Below the pieces are notes generated by a model. That model saw only the letters and a list, made by a program, of their open reading frames with translations, did not search any database and had not been told where the DNA came from. From Amphibalanus amphitrite (Eukaryota; Arthropoda; Thecostraca; Balanomorpha; Balanidae), in assembly GCF_019059575.1 (NCBI RefSeq), contig NW_024881539.1:1302001-1366000 (forward strand): 64,000 bases of DNA, given 5' to 3'. A program made the position numbers and the translations under genes. Positions 22,101 through 31,201 of the stretch are shown here, piece by piece. Within the stretch, counting starts at the first letter, position 1, and every line of letters begins with the position of its first letter.

Positions 22101-25100
22101 CATTTACCTTAATGACCTCGCTGACATCACTCATAACGAATCTCTATTTTACGCAGATGACACATCACTATACGCATCATACTCACGAAACCCCTCACAG
22201 CTCATTGCGCTTCCCGGGCAGCGACCCGTAGCCGACTCAAACCGAGACGAAGTTTTTAAATCCTTACAAACTGACCTTAATATAATTTCTAACTTTGGTA
22301 CAGATTGGCTCATCAGTTTTAGTGCGGCTAAAACCAAACAGGTAATTTTTAGTCACGTGACGTCTTCTCACTCACCATCGTTGTCATTCGATGACAGTTG
22401 CATACCTCTGTCAAGTAGTCACACTCACCTCGGTCTTACACTATCGACGGATCTGAGATTTCACAACCACATCAATATCATAATTAAAAAGGTTAATACT
22501 GCGCTAAGTCCCCTATATCCAATCGCTAAATATTTACCACGTGACATCCTAAACCAGATATACAGCACCTATATACTTCCAATATTTGACTACAGTGACA
22601 TTGTATACGACGGACTAATAACGACCAAAGACAAACTACGACTAGAACGACTACACGCAAGGGCAGCACGTCTAGTGACGGGTGCGTTATTTAACACATC
22701 TCATAACAAGCTCCTTTTAGACCTAGGCTGGGACACCTTAGAAACACGACGAAAAAAACACCGACTGATATTTTACAACAAGCTGATAAATCATTTCGCT
22801 GACTTGCCGCAATACATAAGGGACATACTACCACAAACCAGACAAGACAACACGGGTCGTGCTCTTCGCAATGCCACCAATCTCACACTCCCAAACAACA
22901 GAACATCACTTTTTAAACAATCTTTTATTCCTAAGACGACCAGAGATTGGAACATTTTACCAGAATCCATCAGAACCGATCCCAGCCTCAAATCCTTCCA
23001 ACGAGCGATAGAGACCAGACTTTGTGTAGGGACCGTCCCACCATATAATAATACTGGATCAAAGTTTGGAAACATTCAGCATGCAAGACTTAGGTTGAAC
23101 GCAACTGTCCTAAAAGCTCATCTCTACCAAATCCAAAAATCTTCTTCTCCCTGCTGTGAGTGTGGGAGCCCAAAAGAGACTGTAGCACATTTCGTTCTAA
23201 ATTGTCCCCGTTTCCAAGTGCTACGCTCTGAACTTTTCGGACAAGTTTCAATAATTATACCCATATTTAACAACTGTAACAGCGTATCTAAACTTAACTT
23301 ATTGCTGTATGGTAGAGGCCTCAACAAAAACGATCAGATCAAAGTAGCGAAATTATTCCAAAATTATATTATCAAAACTAAAAGATTCTAGAACCAATAG
23401 CATCCAGCGGCGGACGGCGGGCCGGACGGTTCGTCGTGTCGCCTGGGGGTAGCAACTTTAATTTCAACCAGCGAGCGGTGGGTGTGGCGCGGCTTGGCGG
23501 TGGTCAAACAGACTTGTTTTCATATTATGTTGTGTTTTTTATGTAATACTCATGTTTATTTTATACTGATTGATTAAGAGAGGTGCTTTAATTTAAGAAT
23601 TTTTATTCTTTTGCACCAATCTTATAATATTTTTGTGTATGTTTTGCTCATTTGTAATGTTGAAAATAAATGTGTATGTATGTATGTATGTAGGTCAGGC
23701 TCTCGGCTGTGGGAAGTCACAGACAGGTCAGGTCAGGTCAGGTCAGGTCCGGCTCCCGGCTGTGGGAGGTCACAGACAGGTCAGGTCAAGTCAGGTCAGG
23801 TAACAGGCAGGTTATGTCCAGCTCTCGGCTGTAGGAGGGTCACAGGCAGGTCAGGTCAGGTCAGGTCCGACTCCCGGCTGTAGGAGGTCACAAGTAGGTC
23901 AGGTCAGGTCAGGTCAAGTCAGGTCAGGTCACGTCCGGCTCCCGGCTGTAGGAGGTCACAGGCAAGTCGGGTCAGGTCAGGTCAGGTCACAGGCAGGTAG
24001 GTCATGTCCAGCTCTCGGCTGTAGGAAGGGTCACAGACAGGTCGGGTCAGGTCAGATCAGGTCAGGTCAGGTCCGACTCTCGGCTGTCTAAGGGTCACAA
24101 ACCGGTCAAGTCAGACCAGGCCAGGTCAGGGCAAGGTCAGGGCAGGCCAGACTAGGGAAAGGGAAAGTCTGAGCCTTTCGGCTCCCTACTTTTGAATTGG
24201 ACCTAGACAGGTCAGGTTAGCGCAGAATCTTCGGTTTCCCACTCCCGGTAGGGTTACAGGCGTCAAATAGAAAAAAGATCGAGTCACCCAGGTCAGTACG
24301 ATAAGGATAAGATATAATAAGGATATAAGATAGAATACAAGGATAAGATAGAACAGTCGGAGACCGGAGTAAAGACGTCCAGGAAATGTCGTGATTGGAA
24401 CGGTTACTGATCAACTTCAATCTAGGCCAGCATAAGAGTTGTCTGGTCATAGGAGAACAGGACTGAGCATATGCGATACTGAGCGACACAATACATTTGA
24501 TCAGGATCTACGATAAAGGAAGGGAAAGTGTGATTTAATTGAAGGCCGTAAGTGCCCACGCCCCACCAGGAAGTGCAACGGACCATGCTAGATAAGGATT
24601 AGAAAGTCACGCACGGATCATGAGCCAATAATAATAAAACTGTGGCATCATTAACATTACAACACGCAGAGAGCTCGCCGTTGCACAACTTTATGCTTCT
24701 TTTCTGCTCACGTACAAAACGATACACTAGTCCTTCGCACAATACCTCCCCCATAAAATCAGATATGCAAATTCATGCAACTGAGACAGAATATAGTCGG
24801 CCTTGATCTCGTTGCTGAGCAGACTTCCCGCTCTCTCTACCAGACAGCCCTCCCTCCACCCCCGCAGACGGCTGCCCTCCCCTACTCCTTGTCTGATAAC
24901 AGTACACTCCCTCCTCAGCGATGTCGATCTCTGACAGACACTCTCCCCGTTACTCGCCCTGTATATCCCCCTCCCTCCCTCCCCACTCACCCAAAGATGT
25001 TCAGGATGAACTTGTCGTCTTCGCCCAGCTGGTCGTCCGGCTTGGCCTCCAGCAGGCAGACCAGCTTCAGGGCGCAGCCGTAGCTGTCTGAGGCCGCCAC

Positions 25101-25352
25101 CAGGTTGAAGACGGTGTCCTCCTTGGCGACTTCCTCAACTGAGCGCTTGTGACGGCGGCGGCCGCCGGCTGCTACCAGTCCGCCCAGGCCGGCGCCCAGG
25201 GCCAAGCCGCCGATACCGGCTAGAGCTACGGCGGCCGTGGCGGCGCCTACACCCACCGTGCCCGCCGCGGCTGCCGTGGTGAGCACGATCACGGCCTCGG
25301 AGTAGCTGGCCAGCACGGCCACCGTGAGCAGAACGAGAGCGCGGCAGTTCAT
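19174..25352 (-). CDS. Gene C: small secreted DM4/DM12-like protein, two coding exons
   Basis: Coding exons 25352..24991 and 19345..19174 join in frame (phase 2 then 1; donor GG|GTGAGT, acceptor CTACAG|CC) into 177 residues. The protein has a signal peptide (about 1-20), an Ala/Gly-rich hydrophobic stretch, a basic cleavage site RRRHKRS, and a C-terminal domain whose four cysteines lie in YGC...LVC and SC...HTC. Genes A and B share this layout. The pattern resembles the arthropod DM4/DM12 family, whose function is unknown, so this is a family-level guess. The 5.6-kb intron holds a LINE and repeats of the acceptor region. The CDS start follows a CT tract and CAG, and a TATA box and non-coding first exon lie near 26.5-26.6 kb. 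The protein is clearly diverged from A and B. Confidence 0.8.
19361..19637. repeat. (AGGTC)n / splice-acceptor minisatellite, block 1
   Basis: Blocks of TCAGG pentamers alternate with copies of CGGCTCCCGGCTGTGGGAGG followed by TCACAGACAGG. On the gene C strand the non-pentamer part reads CCTCCYACAG|CCGGGAGCCGG, the acceptor and first bases of coding exon 2. Four extra copies follow the true acceptor at 19346: near 19411, 19473, 19526 and 19577. Confidence 0.9.
19732..23391 (+). CDS. LINE ORF2: endonuclease-reverse transcriptase
   Basis: The frame is uninterrupted for 1,219 codons from 19732, but that codon is GTG and the frame stays open back to 19675 without an ATG. The first in-frame ATG is at 20113. 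A proline-rich leader (1-114) is followed by a 2A-like GIESNPGP (115-122); an AP-type endonuclease (HVNINS, LTETKLD, GDFNAG, DHFPVYV); reverse transcriptase with NYRPISLLP, DISKYFDKIW and the catalytic YADD (about 807-810); and a C-terminal Cys/His motif, CCECGSPKETVAHFVLNC. Order and motifs match CR1/L2-group LINEs. The frame is intact and the insertion could be young. Confidence 0.88.
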   Translation: MHAVPNPTPLSLTPCYPLPPGAPPAARPVSASWRAPSTSPDANQQLGLPTPPAYNPVTCLAPSSLVLYFSAGSCTDSGNYRSHNHPHPTTSLSPHIPWWILNIYHDTPALLLKSGIESNPGPFSSDNMSIKVSHVNINSITSPHRLDELSDFADSSGTDILMLTETKLDNTIHPSLYKLDNYHEPYLKNRSRHGGGVAVYFKTSLAAKRLPELEIGSTEWIWTLIKIKKQTIIVCCVYIPPKMSQDKLHEFLETLGESVALAQSLNPTMILIAGDFNAGNNYLHKSHQNHSEITSFERQLEGMASSLNLFQLIDQPTRPNASTANLRDLIFISDRDQVVDHGVASPFSQIDHFPVYVTVKITKPITESTTKTVRDFHLLDADMLTNELLQTDWDNIINQNTDKATVDFTHAILSAADKAIPTRIIRTRPNSKPWYNNELKREARKRDRLFRKALKLQTDECWARWRRQRNVATELNKKLKEAYRINQVQQLLSTKNNPHKYHNILRQMTGRSKTHVLPPLIKPDGETTTDDNDKANLLCNYFANQSILETSDKQIPVLTPESPVPILNTITITEREVLNLLNSLDVNKSCGPDNLPPKILKLVALLIVTPLTKLFNQSINQGHFPSIWKEAKVHAIFKRKGSASDPSNYRPISLLPCISKIFEKIIFNRIYSHITENNLLTDKQSGYRPHHSTHLQLVYLTHKLYSALDTGNDFTTIFLDISKYFDKIWHAGLLYKCKTLFGITGTLHAWLKSYLADRSIRVCVNDNFSQPRLINTGCPQGSVLGPLLALIYLNDLADITHNESLFYADDTSLYASYSRNPSQLIALPGQRPVADSNRDEVFKSLQTDLNIISNFGTDWLISFSAAKTKQVIFSHVTSSHSPSLSFDDSCIPLSSSHTHLGLTLSTDLRFHNHINIIIKKVNTALSPLYPIAKYLPRDILNQIYSTYILPIFDYSDIVYDGLITTKDKLRLERLHARAARLVTGALFNTSHNKLLLDLGWDTLETRRKKHRLIFYNKLINHFADLPQYIRDILPQTRQDNTGRALRNATNLTLPNNRTSLFKQSFIPKTTRDWNILPESIRTDPSLKSFQRAIETRLCVGTVPPYNNTGSKFGNIQHARLRLNATVLKAHLYQIQKSSSPCCECGSPKETVAHFVLNCPRFQVLRSELFGQVSIIIPIFNNCNSVSKLNLLLYGRGLNKNDQIKVAKLFQNYIIKTKRF
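20074..20097 (+). other. 2A-like ribosome-skipping motif in the LINE frame
   Basis: Codes for GIESNPGP after ALLLKS. The canonical 2A core is D(V/I)ExNPGP; here the first position is Gly instead of Asp. 2A-like motifs just upstream of the endonuclease are established in several CR1/L2-type LINEs. Activity of this variant is unknown. Confidence 0.65.
23694..24130. repeat. (AGGTC)n / splice-acceptor minisatellite, block 2
   Basis: Continuation of block 1 beyond the LINE. About seven more copies of the acceptor-like segment (near 23698, 23748, 23815, 23865, 23933, 24006 and 24070) are separated by AGGTC runs and degenerate rightwards. Confidence 0.9.
24131..24988 (-). other. Remainder of the gene C intron
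   Basis: Unique-looking intronic sequence between the minisatellite and the donor site at 24990..24989. The last 150 bases on the plus strand are C/T-rich. No other gene is seen. Confidence 0.5.
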
Positions 25353-25357
25353 AGCTG

Positions 25358-25414
25358 GAGGAGAGAGAGGGAAAGAGAGAGAGAGGAAGAGAGAGAAAGA
25401 GAGAGAGAGAGAGC

Positions 25415-25486
<72 letters not shown>

Positions 25487-25503
25487 GAGAGAGAGAGAGA
25501 GAA
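25358..25503. repeat. GA/CT microsatellite forming the polypyrimidine tract of gene C
   Basis: About 145 bases of GAGA on the plus strand (TCTC on the gene strand) end at CTCCAG|CTATG just before the gene C start codon. The dinucleotide repeat is therefore the polypyrimidine tract of the acceptor in front of the first coding exon. Frames reading long Ser/Leu or Arg/Glu runs here are repeat artefacts. Confidence 0.85.
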
Positions 25504-26522
25504 GGCGTTAGCGGACGTCGAGCTGAACAGCGTCGGAAGAAGGAGCGCTGGCATTCTACCGGGACCAATGACAGAACCTTGACCTGCCCTGGTGACCTGA
25601 CCTGGGGACCTGACCTAAGGTCACAAAAATTATTTGTCGATTTTTTTTTTAAGCTCATATGCTACACAGGCATTCTCGTATTTTGGCTTAACTATCTAAA
25701 AAAGCTGTTTCAAGTTTATGACTGTGGCGTCAAATTTAGCTTTGCAGGATTCTAGAAAAATGAGCCCTGTGACAACATTGAAAGAGCTAGATCAAATTTG
25801 TCTTACTTCGAAACATGCCAAGCTGATGGGGAAAAAGGCGCCGAAAGTTTCGCGTTGCTTACATCTCTAAGCGTTCTGGAGCTATTACATATATTTGTTA
25901 AGGAGCTCCCCCCCCCCCGCCAACGAGGAAAACAAGATCCCTCAGTGCAGCTAGTATGAGCTATAGGTATACTACGTTCACATCGACAAACAATAAAAAT
26001 CACAAAATAAAACAGGGACTGTAATACGGAACTATGCTAAAGAGGCGATTTTGAGATGAGAATAGTTAGTACACGCCTATAAGAAGAAATGTTCTTTTCC
26101 TAGATAAAAAAGACGTAAAATGCAAGAGTTTTATAGCCAACCATATAGAAAAGTAATGCAAATGGATTGCTTTTCGATGGATTTTGTAAACCGGTGGATT
26201 TTGGTGAACATGACACTTCTTACTTTGAGTAAACTAACATTTCTCGACGTCATGTGAACCAAAATAATTTTTGTCTCCACTTAGTTGCGCATGTAATAAC
26301 AAATGCAAATTCTGATTGAAAGGGGCTCTTAGAAGTGAAATTGTGTTTCAGAGATCTTTTGTATGATTACTGCATTGGAATAATCCAAATTAGTACAGCT
26401 CATTGAACAATAACTAATAGCAATTTCGGAGGGCTGCTTGATCTGGGTAGTGACTATTCAGGAGACTCGACACAGTGGTTGACATGACCTTACACCATCC
26501 CACCACTTCCATTCCCTTCCTC
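25504..26522 (-). other. Gene C first intron
   Basis: This lies between the proposed donor (CCCAG|GTGAGG, GT at 26524..26523) and the CT tract. AGGTCA-type motifs occur at 25575..25625, and a C-run lies near 25910. No other gene is recognised. Confidence 0.45.
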
Positions 26523-26524
26523 AC

Positions 26525-26607
26525 CTGGGTCGGACAGTAACTGTGCCGCTGAGTCGAGTCGAGAGAGTAGTAGTCTCGCCCTCCCCGTGCCTTCACCGTT
26601 TATATGC
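26525..26607 (-). promoter_or_regulatory. Gene C core promoter and non-coding first exon
   Basis: On the minus strand, GCATATAAACGG (TATAAA at 26604..26599) is followed by about 75 bases ending at a good donor, CCCAG|GTGAGG (exon end 26525). The layout matches genes A and B: TATA box, short untranslated exon, intron, then the start codon a few bases after the next acceptor. The exact start site is not evident. Confidence 0.55.
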
Positions 26608-26609
26608 TG

Positions 26610-28430
26610 CAGCTCCGACCGGCGCTCGTTGAAGCAGCCAGAGATCGTCGCCCCGGGCACCGTCTCCCGGCCGGCGCCCATTGTATGTAGGCCAGGTACT
26701 GACGCAAGGCGACCGCCCTTCCCCCGGTCCCGGTGTGGAGTGTACCCACGGAAATGGTGTTCGTCTGCGTCCCCAGCGAGCCTGTGTGTCGTCCTGTGTG
26801 CCGACCACGTCAGAACACACAGGGGCGCCTTCCTGTGACACGTCCAGACGCAAAATAAGGCGGGTCACGATCCAGCCAGGGTAAGGTCGGCCGTCAAGCC
26901 AGTCATGTCAGGCGTAAAGTCCGCCGCGCCGCCGAGCCTCTCTAGCTCCATTCCAACCACCATGATATCGCTCTACATGCAGTACGCTCAGTGTGTGTGT
27001 CGGTAGACTGCGGATGGTCAGTTGGTAGGTCTGAAACAGCCTGACTGGCTGACGGTGACCAGCAACCAGCGAGCTGTGACGAAAACGAATGAAGCCTTTT
27101 AGCCGGTGATTCAGACCTATCGTCAATGAATTACCTATGTCATCCTAGTCGGCATTTTTGGGAGACCACTGCCGCAGTTCAAGATGAGATCTTGCATTGG
27201 CACTTGAATGCCATTTTACGTGCCACTTCAAGTCATTAAGTCCACTAAAATATCATTTAGCAGCTTGTCATTAAACCTCGCCGTGGCCAGGACGTTCTTA
27301 GGCCCCATTAGGCTTTCGATTCACTTTATCACTTGTTTTCCGATTATGGTTGGGCAGTGGGCACCATGGTTTATTCACCACATGGGCCAATAACTAATGA
27401 TCACTACAGCAAGGACAGGCAAGCACTTCTGAACAAGCTTTTATGGCCTTAGTGGTGACATTAATCAGCTGAAACAGTGTGCTTTTAAGCGCAGTATGAT
27501 GGCCTACAGGACTGTGATATTATTCCACGTTTCTCTGCGGAATAGCTTGTATTTAGAACCATTTGCTATTTGCCGGATTTATTGCAGCATTGTACCGCAC
27601 TGGCCGTGCACAGTGCCACCAGGCCATAATGAAAATGATTAATTCATCCCGAGGAACATGCCACAATGCTAAATGTCCTCCGTGTACAACTGTACAGGTA
27701 TTGTCACTAATTCACTCTTTGTGACATACAGTAGCCACTATTGATATACTTTGCGTTGTGCTGCAAACATACGAGTATAGCAGTGGCTGGCGTGGCCGTA
27801 TATTCCCTGTGCGGGCACCCGGCAATCCGGCGCGAGGTGCTAAACTTTCCAGAGGGAGGGAACAAGAACCCGCCATCTAAGCCCTTTACACTATTGAAAT
27901 GGCCCTATGAAAATGCACCGGTGTAGGATTAAAAATTACAGGTGCCATTTCTGTTGAGCACTGATTGGACCATTAGAACAATACTGTTACGACTAAAAAA
28001 GGATAAGGTCAGGCTAAATAATAATGTCTAAGCATCAACACAATGTCGTAGACCACTAGCGCAGGCAACTACCGTATGATATAGTTCTAGACAAAGTTAC
28101 CCTTTACACATAAATCACCCTGTTTGTGACACAATAGCTTTTGATGTTCATCTTAGCATTATATCCACGGAAATGTCTTACCGTGTGCCCTCGCTCTCAA
28201 AATACACTATACAGTCACGGTGAACTGGCAGTTGGCAGTTGGCACCCAATGGCATGTAAATATCTCTGAATGCTGGATGATGCAATAATACGGCTACTTC
28301 CTGGCGCAGGTGCACTCAAACACGACCAGCACGTGGTGACAAGGTCTCGAGGACGGCACACGGAATCAGGGACCTTCGCTCGAACGGCCAATCGAGGGCC
28401 CGGTCAAATAGAGGAGACCCACGAGCCATG
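26610..28430. other. Intergenic sequence between divergent genes C and A
   Basis: No long frame, terminal repeat or RNA gene was recognised. It contains the upstream regions of both genes and may carry their control elements. Confidence 0.4.
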
Positions 28431-28436
28431 GCCGAA

Positions 28437-28511
28437 TATATAAGTCCTGTGCTGAGGCTGATTCAAGTTCAGTTGGTTGCTTCCTTGGGTATTTTAACTT
28501 CCAAAACCTCG
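28437..28511 (+). promoter_or_regulatory. Gene A core promoter and non-coding first exon
   Basis: TATATAAG at 28437..28444 is followed by an arthropod-type initiator, TCAGTT (28469..28474), with the probable start at A28471, 34 bases downstream. A 41-base untranslated exon ends at CCTCG|GTGAGT (28511), and the intron runs to CCGCAG at 28841. Confidence 0.75.
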
Positions 28512-28830
28512 GTGAGTTTTAATTGCAGGATCTAGCTGGCTTGTCGAGATAGCGCGACTGTAACATAGGTCTCATTTATTTAATCACTTGTTACGTATTA
28601 TATCAACTATTTAACAGTTTTTAGAAAGAGTACCAGTCCTTCTAGGTTTTATTTAGGTCATCTAAGCGGTAGTCCAATAGTAAGAAGTCGAAACAAGAAT
28701 ATTATATGACTAACATACAACGAGGCACACAACAATGACATGGTGACAGTGCAGAATAAAACGATCCCCTTTGCTTAGTCATGAGGGGATGGCGGTTGCA
28801 AAATTGAACACAATCTATTTAGTCCTGTTC

Positions 28831-29609
28831 TCATTCCGCAGTCAAGATGCACTTTTCTCGCGTCGTCGTGGCCCTGACGGCCGTGCTGCTCACCGTGGAC
28901 GCCACCTTCATCATCGGCACCGCCGGCACGGTCGGCGTCGGCGCCGCCAGCGCCGGCATCGCGCTGGCCGGCGTCGCTGGTCTGGCGCTGGGCGCCGCGC
29001 TGGTCGGCGGCCTGGCGCTCAGCCGGCGCGGCAAGCGCTCGGTGGCCGCGCAGCAGCAGACCGACATGGTGCTCGACATGGTGGCCGCCGCCGACGTGTA
29101 CGGCTGCGCGCTCAAGCTGGTCTGCCTGGTGGAGGCGCGGCCCGAGCAGCAGCTCACCGCCGAGGACGAGCTGATCGTGCAGCTGTTCGGAAAGGCGCCG
29201 GCCGCGCTCACCGAAGAGCAGGTCAGCACGCCGCGTCAGGCCTACTTCTACGCCGCCTACCTGGGCAGCGCCCAGGGCGCCGAAGCCTGCCAGGCCGTCT
29301 TCCACACCTGCGAGGTCAGCTACGATGCCATGATGGCGTACGTGCGCGCGCTGCGCTCGTAAGCAGCCGTCGCGTCCGTCACATCATCGTAACCGTCATC
29401 CGTCATCCGTCTCATGTCACCCCGTCATCGGCCGTCAGCCGGGCCGGGCCGGGCCGAACGCCGACCGATCTCTCTCGCCCGCAGCTGCTCCCCCTCGACT
29501 GAGCGTGTCAGCGCCGCGAATGTGTCCCCACTGGGGCAAAATTCGTGTGCGGCAGCCTCGTCTTTCTGCCGTCTATGACAGGGACACCACGCCGTGAGTC
29601 GTGAGACCT
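28831..29609 (+). repeat. Segment duplicated (inverted) at gene B
   Basis: About 780 bases, from the last bases of the intron through the CDS and roughly 250 bases of 3' flank, are nearly identical to 54435..53664 on the opposite strand. Similarity stops abruptly at the acceptor on one side and after GTGAGACCT-like sequence on the other. Confidence 0.85.
28847..29362 (+). CDS. Gene A: small secreted DM4/DM12-like protein
   Basis: 171 residues in a single coding exon. The ATG lies five bases after the acceptor TTCCGCAG|TCAAG. Signal peptide about 1-19 (MHFSRVVVALTAVLLTVDA); an Ala/Gly/Val-rich hydrophobic stretch to about residue 58; a furin-like site RRGKR|S (61-65); then a mature domain of about 107 residues with four cysteines (YGC, LVC, AC, HTC) and Tyr-rich segments. 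It is probably secreted and cleaved. The four-Cys C-terminal domain resembles arthropod DM4/DM12 proteins; function unknown. It differs from gene B at only two residues that I found (Phe/Val in the hydrophobic part, Glu/Asp near the third Cys). The 243-codon frame in another phase is an effect of GC-rich codons. Confidence 0.85.
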   Translation: MHFSRVVVALTAVLLTVDATFIIGTAGTVGVGAASAGIALAGVAGLALGAALVGGLALSRRGKRSVAAQQQTDMVLDMVAAADVYGCALKLVCLVEARPEQQLTAEDELIVQLFGKAPAALTEEQVSTPRQAYFYAAYLGSAQGAEACQAVFHTCEVSYDAMMAYVRALRS

Positions 29610-30165
29610 CGAATGCCATCGACACAGTGGGCTTGTGACGGCGCTGTCGAGCAAGAACTTGGTGGGTGATCGATGGTTTAGACTTTAGACATGATGTGAA
29701 TGTGACGGTTGTGATATATTGCATTATTATAAGTGTCCGAAATATTTCAAATGGTAGCCTACTAAGAATGCATCATTACATTCTTGCTTTACTTATTTCT
29801 CGTTTCCATGCAGCATACAAAACATTGGAAGGACATCATATAGCAATGCTAGTGGGAAATGCTTTTTTATTTATTCATTTAACCAGCACTATTCATCCGT
29901 ACTTTTCATCAACATCGACTAGTTGATTGAAGAGCAACAAATCGCTATACGAGCGATCGGAGGAAGTGTAAGAGTCGTTCTAAAAAAGATGCGAGGTGCA
30001 AAATCTGTGGTTGATCCCTTGCGGCTGACCAATTTGATTTCTCTACGCACAGAAAGAGGAGGCGGCGACGACCCTCCCCCATGTGTCGTGTTATGTGTTA
30101 TGCTCAGACTATCGTCACGGTGCGGGAAACAAGTCGCCCGACTTCAACAACAAAAAATAAAAGCA
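29610..30165. other. Spacer 3' of gene A
   Basis: AT-rich sequence with no recognised gene. GACCCTCCCCCATGTG near 30068..30084 may be a relic of a PBL terminus. Confidence 0.35.
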
Positions 30166-30169
30166 TTAA

Positions 30170-31197
30170 CCCTCGCCCTGGCAGGGCATTTTTCATAACA
30201 CGGCCTGGCAGGGGGGGGGGGGTCGATGCGACCCCCCTCGCGATTGGCTCCTATGGCACCTAGAAACACCAAATTTGGTAGGTAGGTGGGCCCACTGGAG
30301 TTCTCACCCCTGTGCAAATTTGGTTGCTCTAGGTCAATATTTAGGGGGGTTTTGGGGGTTTTAATGTAAAAATTTCTTTAAAAACAGATCAAAAGTGTTT
30401 CGCTTATAACTTTTGATCTAATTAAGATAGAGCAAAAAGAAAAGCACCAGTGAACTCAGCATGTCAAGGCGCGTCGAATGATATACTTTTTAGCTTGCTT
30501 AAGTGTACTTAAAGTTTTTCTTAAATTTTAAGTAAACTTAAATTAATAAATTAAGTTCAAGTTAACCACATTGCATCATATCGCATATCATTCGATTCGG
30601 TTGATCACCAGGAACACAACGATACCAAGTTTTAAGCTCTAGCGTCATTATGTGCCAAGTTATTGGCAAAAACGTCATTTGACCTCAGTTGACCTCATTT
30701 GACCTGACCCATGGATAAGTACACCAAACAAGCACCAAGTGACCTGCTGTTAAGTACTGTGGTTTCAAAGCACAAAAGTGATAGAACGAAGCGGATATCT
30801 CCAGTATTTTCCGAATTTAGTATTTTCCCATATGCTTAACATTACGACGTAATGACCTCTAACTGACGTCAGGTCAGTGACCTCAAAAAACCCAAACTAT
30901 ATGTTATACAACTCGGTGAACTTCGCACATCCTGAAAGTTTGAAGGAAATCAGTCCAAAACTGTGAGTTGGACAGGTGCAAAAAGAAAATTGAAATTTGA
31001 CCATGACCTTGTACCGGTTTTTCTGACCTGGTGACCTGACCCAAGGTCACCTGGACCTGAAATTTTCAGGTCATATGTAAAAAGGTTGCCCCATAAGCTG
31101 TGCCAAATTTGGCGGCGCTGCGCGCCGCCGTTATTACGCTATCTTCGAAAAACCTTAGGGGGGGGGGGTCGCATCGACCCCCCTGCCAGGGCGAGGG
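30170..31197. mobile_element. PBL5: TTAA-flanked piggyBac-like MITE
   Basis: TTAA at 30166..30169 and 31198..31201; ends CCCTCGCCCTGGCAGG, perfectly inverted. Both ends have a hairpin GGGGTCGATGCGACCCC. The left end is the long type: CTGGCAGG recurs exactly 27 bases inward (30178 and 30205) around CATTTTTCATAACACG. The interior holds AGGTCA arrays, including TGACCT three times with 4-base spacers at 30680..30705, and a GGCGGCGC/GCGCCGCC stem near 31112. Length is 1,028 bp, non-coding. Confidence 0.85.
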
Positions 31198-31201
31198 TTA
31201 A

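Larger units (their letters stand above)
19638..23693 (+). mobile_element. CR1/L2-like non-LTR retrotransposon (LINE), inserted in the minisatellite
   Basis: A single long frame (endonuclease plus reverse transcriptase) lies between minisatellite blocks on both sides. The 3' end is an AATAAATG(TATG)n microsatellite tail instead of poly(A), as in CR1/L2/RTE-type LINEs. The insertion is antisense within the gene C intron. Its target duplication cannot be defined because both flanks are AGGTC repeats. No ORF1 is seen and no in-frame ATG precedes the endonuclease, so the copy may be 5'-truncated. Confidence 0.85.

Noticed and set aside
19361..24130. CRISPR-like array
   Set aside because: Repeats and spacers are variable, AGGTC runs are simple sequence, and the context is a eukaryotic intron.
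24987..25658. Gene C as a 223-residue single frame starting at 25658
   Set aside because: Its N-terminal part reads through the CT microsatellite, which is better explained as the intron's polypyrimidine tract; the signal peptide begins at 25352.
28771..29502. 243-codon Arg/Ala/Gly-rich frame overlapping gene A, and its 232-codon counterpart at gene B
   Set aside because: Out-of-phase reading of GC-rich codons; the in-phase protein has a signal peptide and conserved cysteines shared with gene C.
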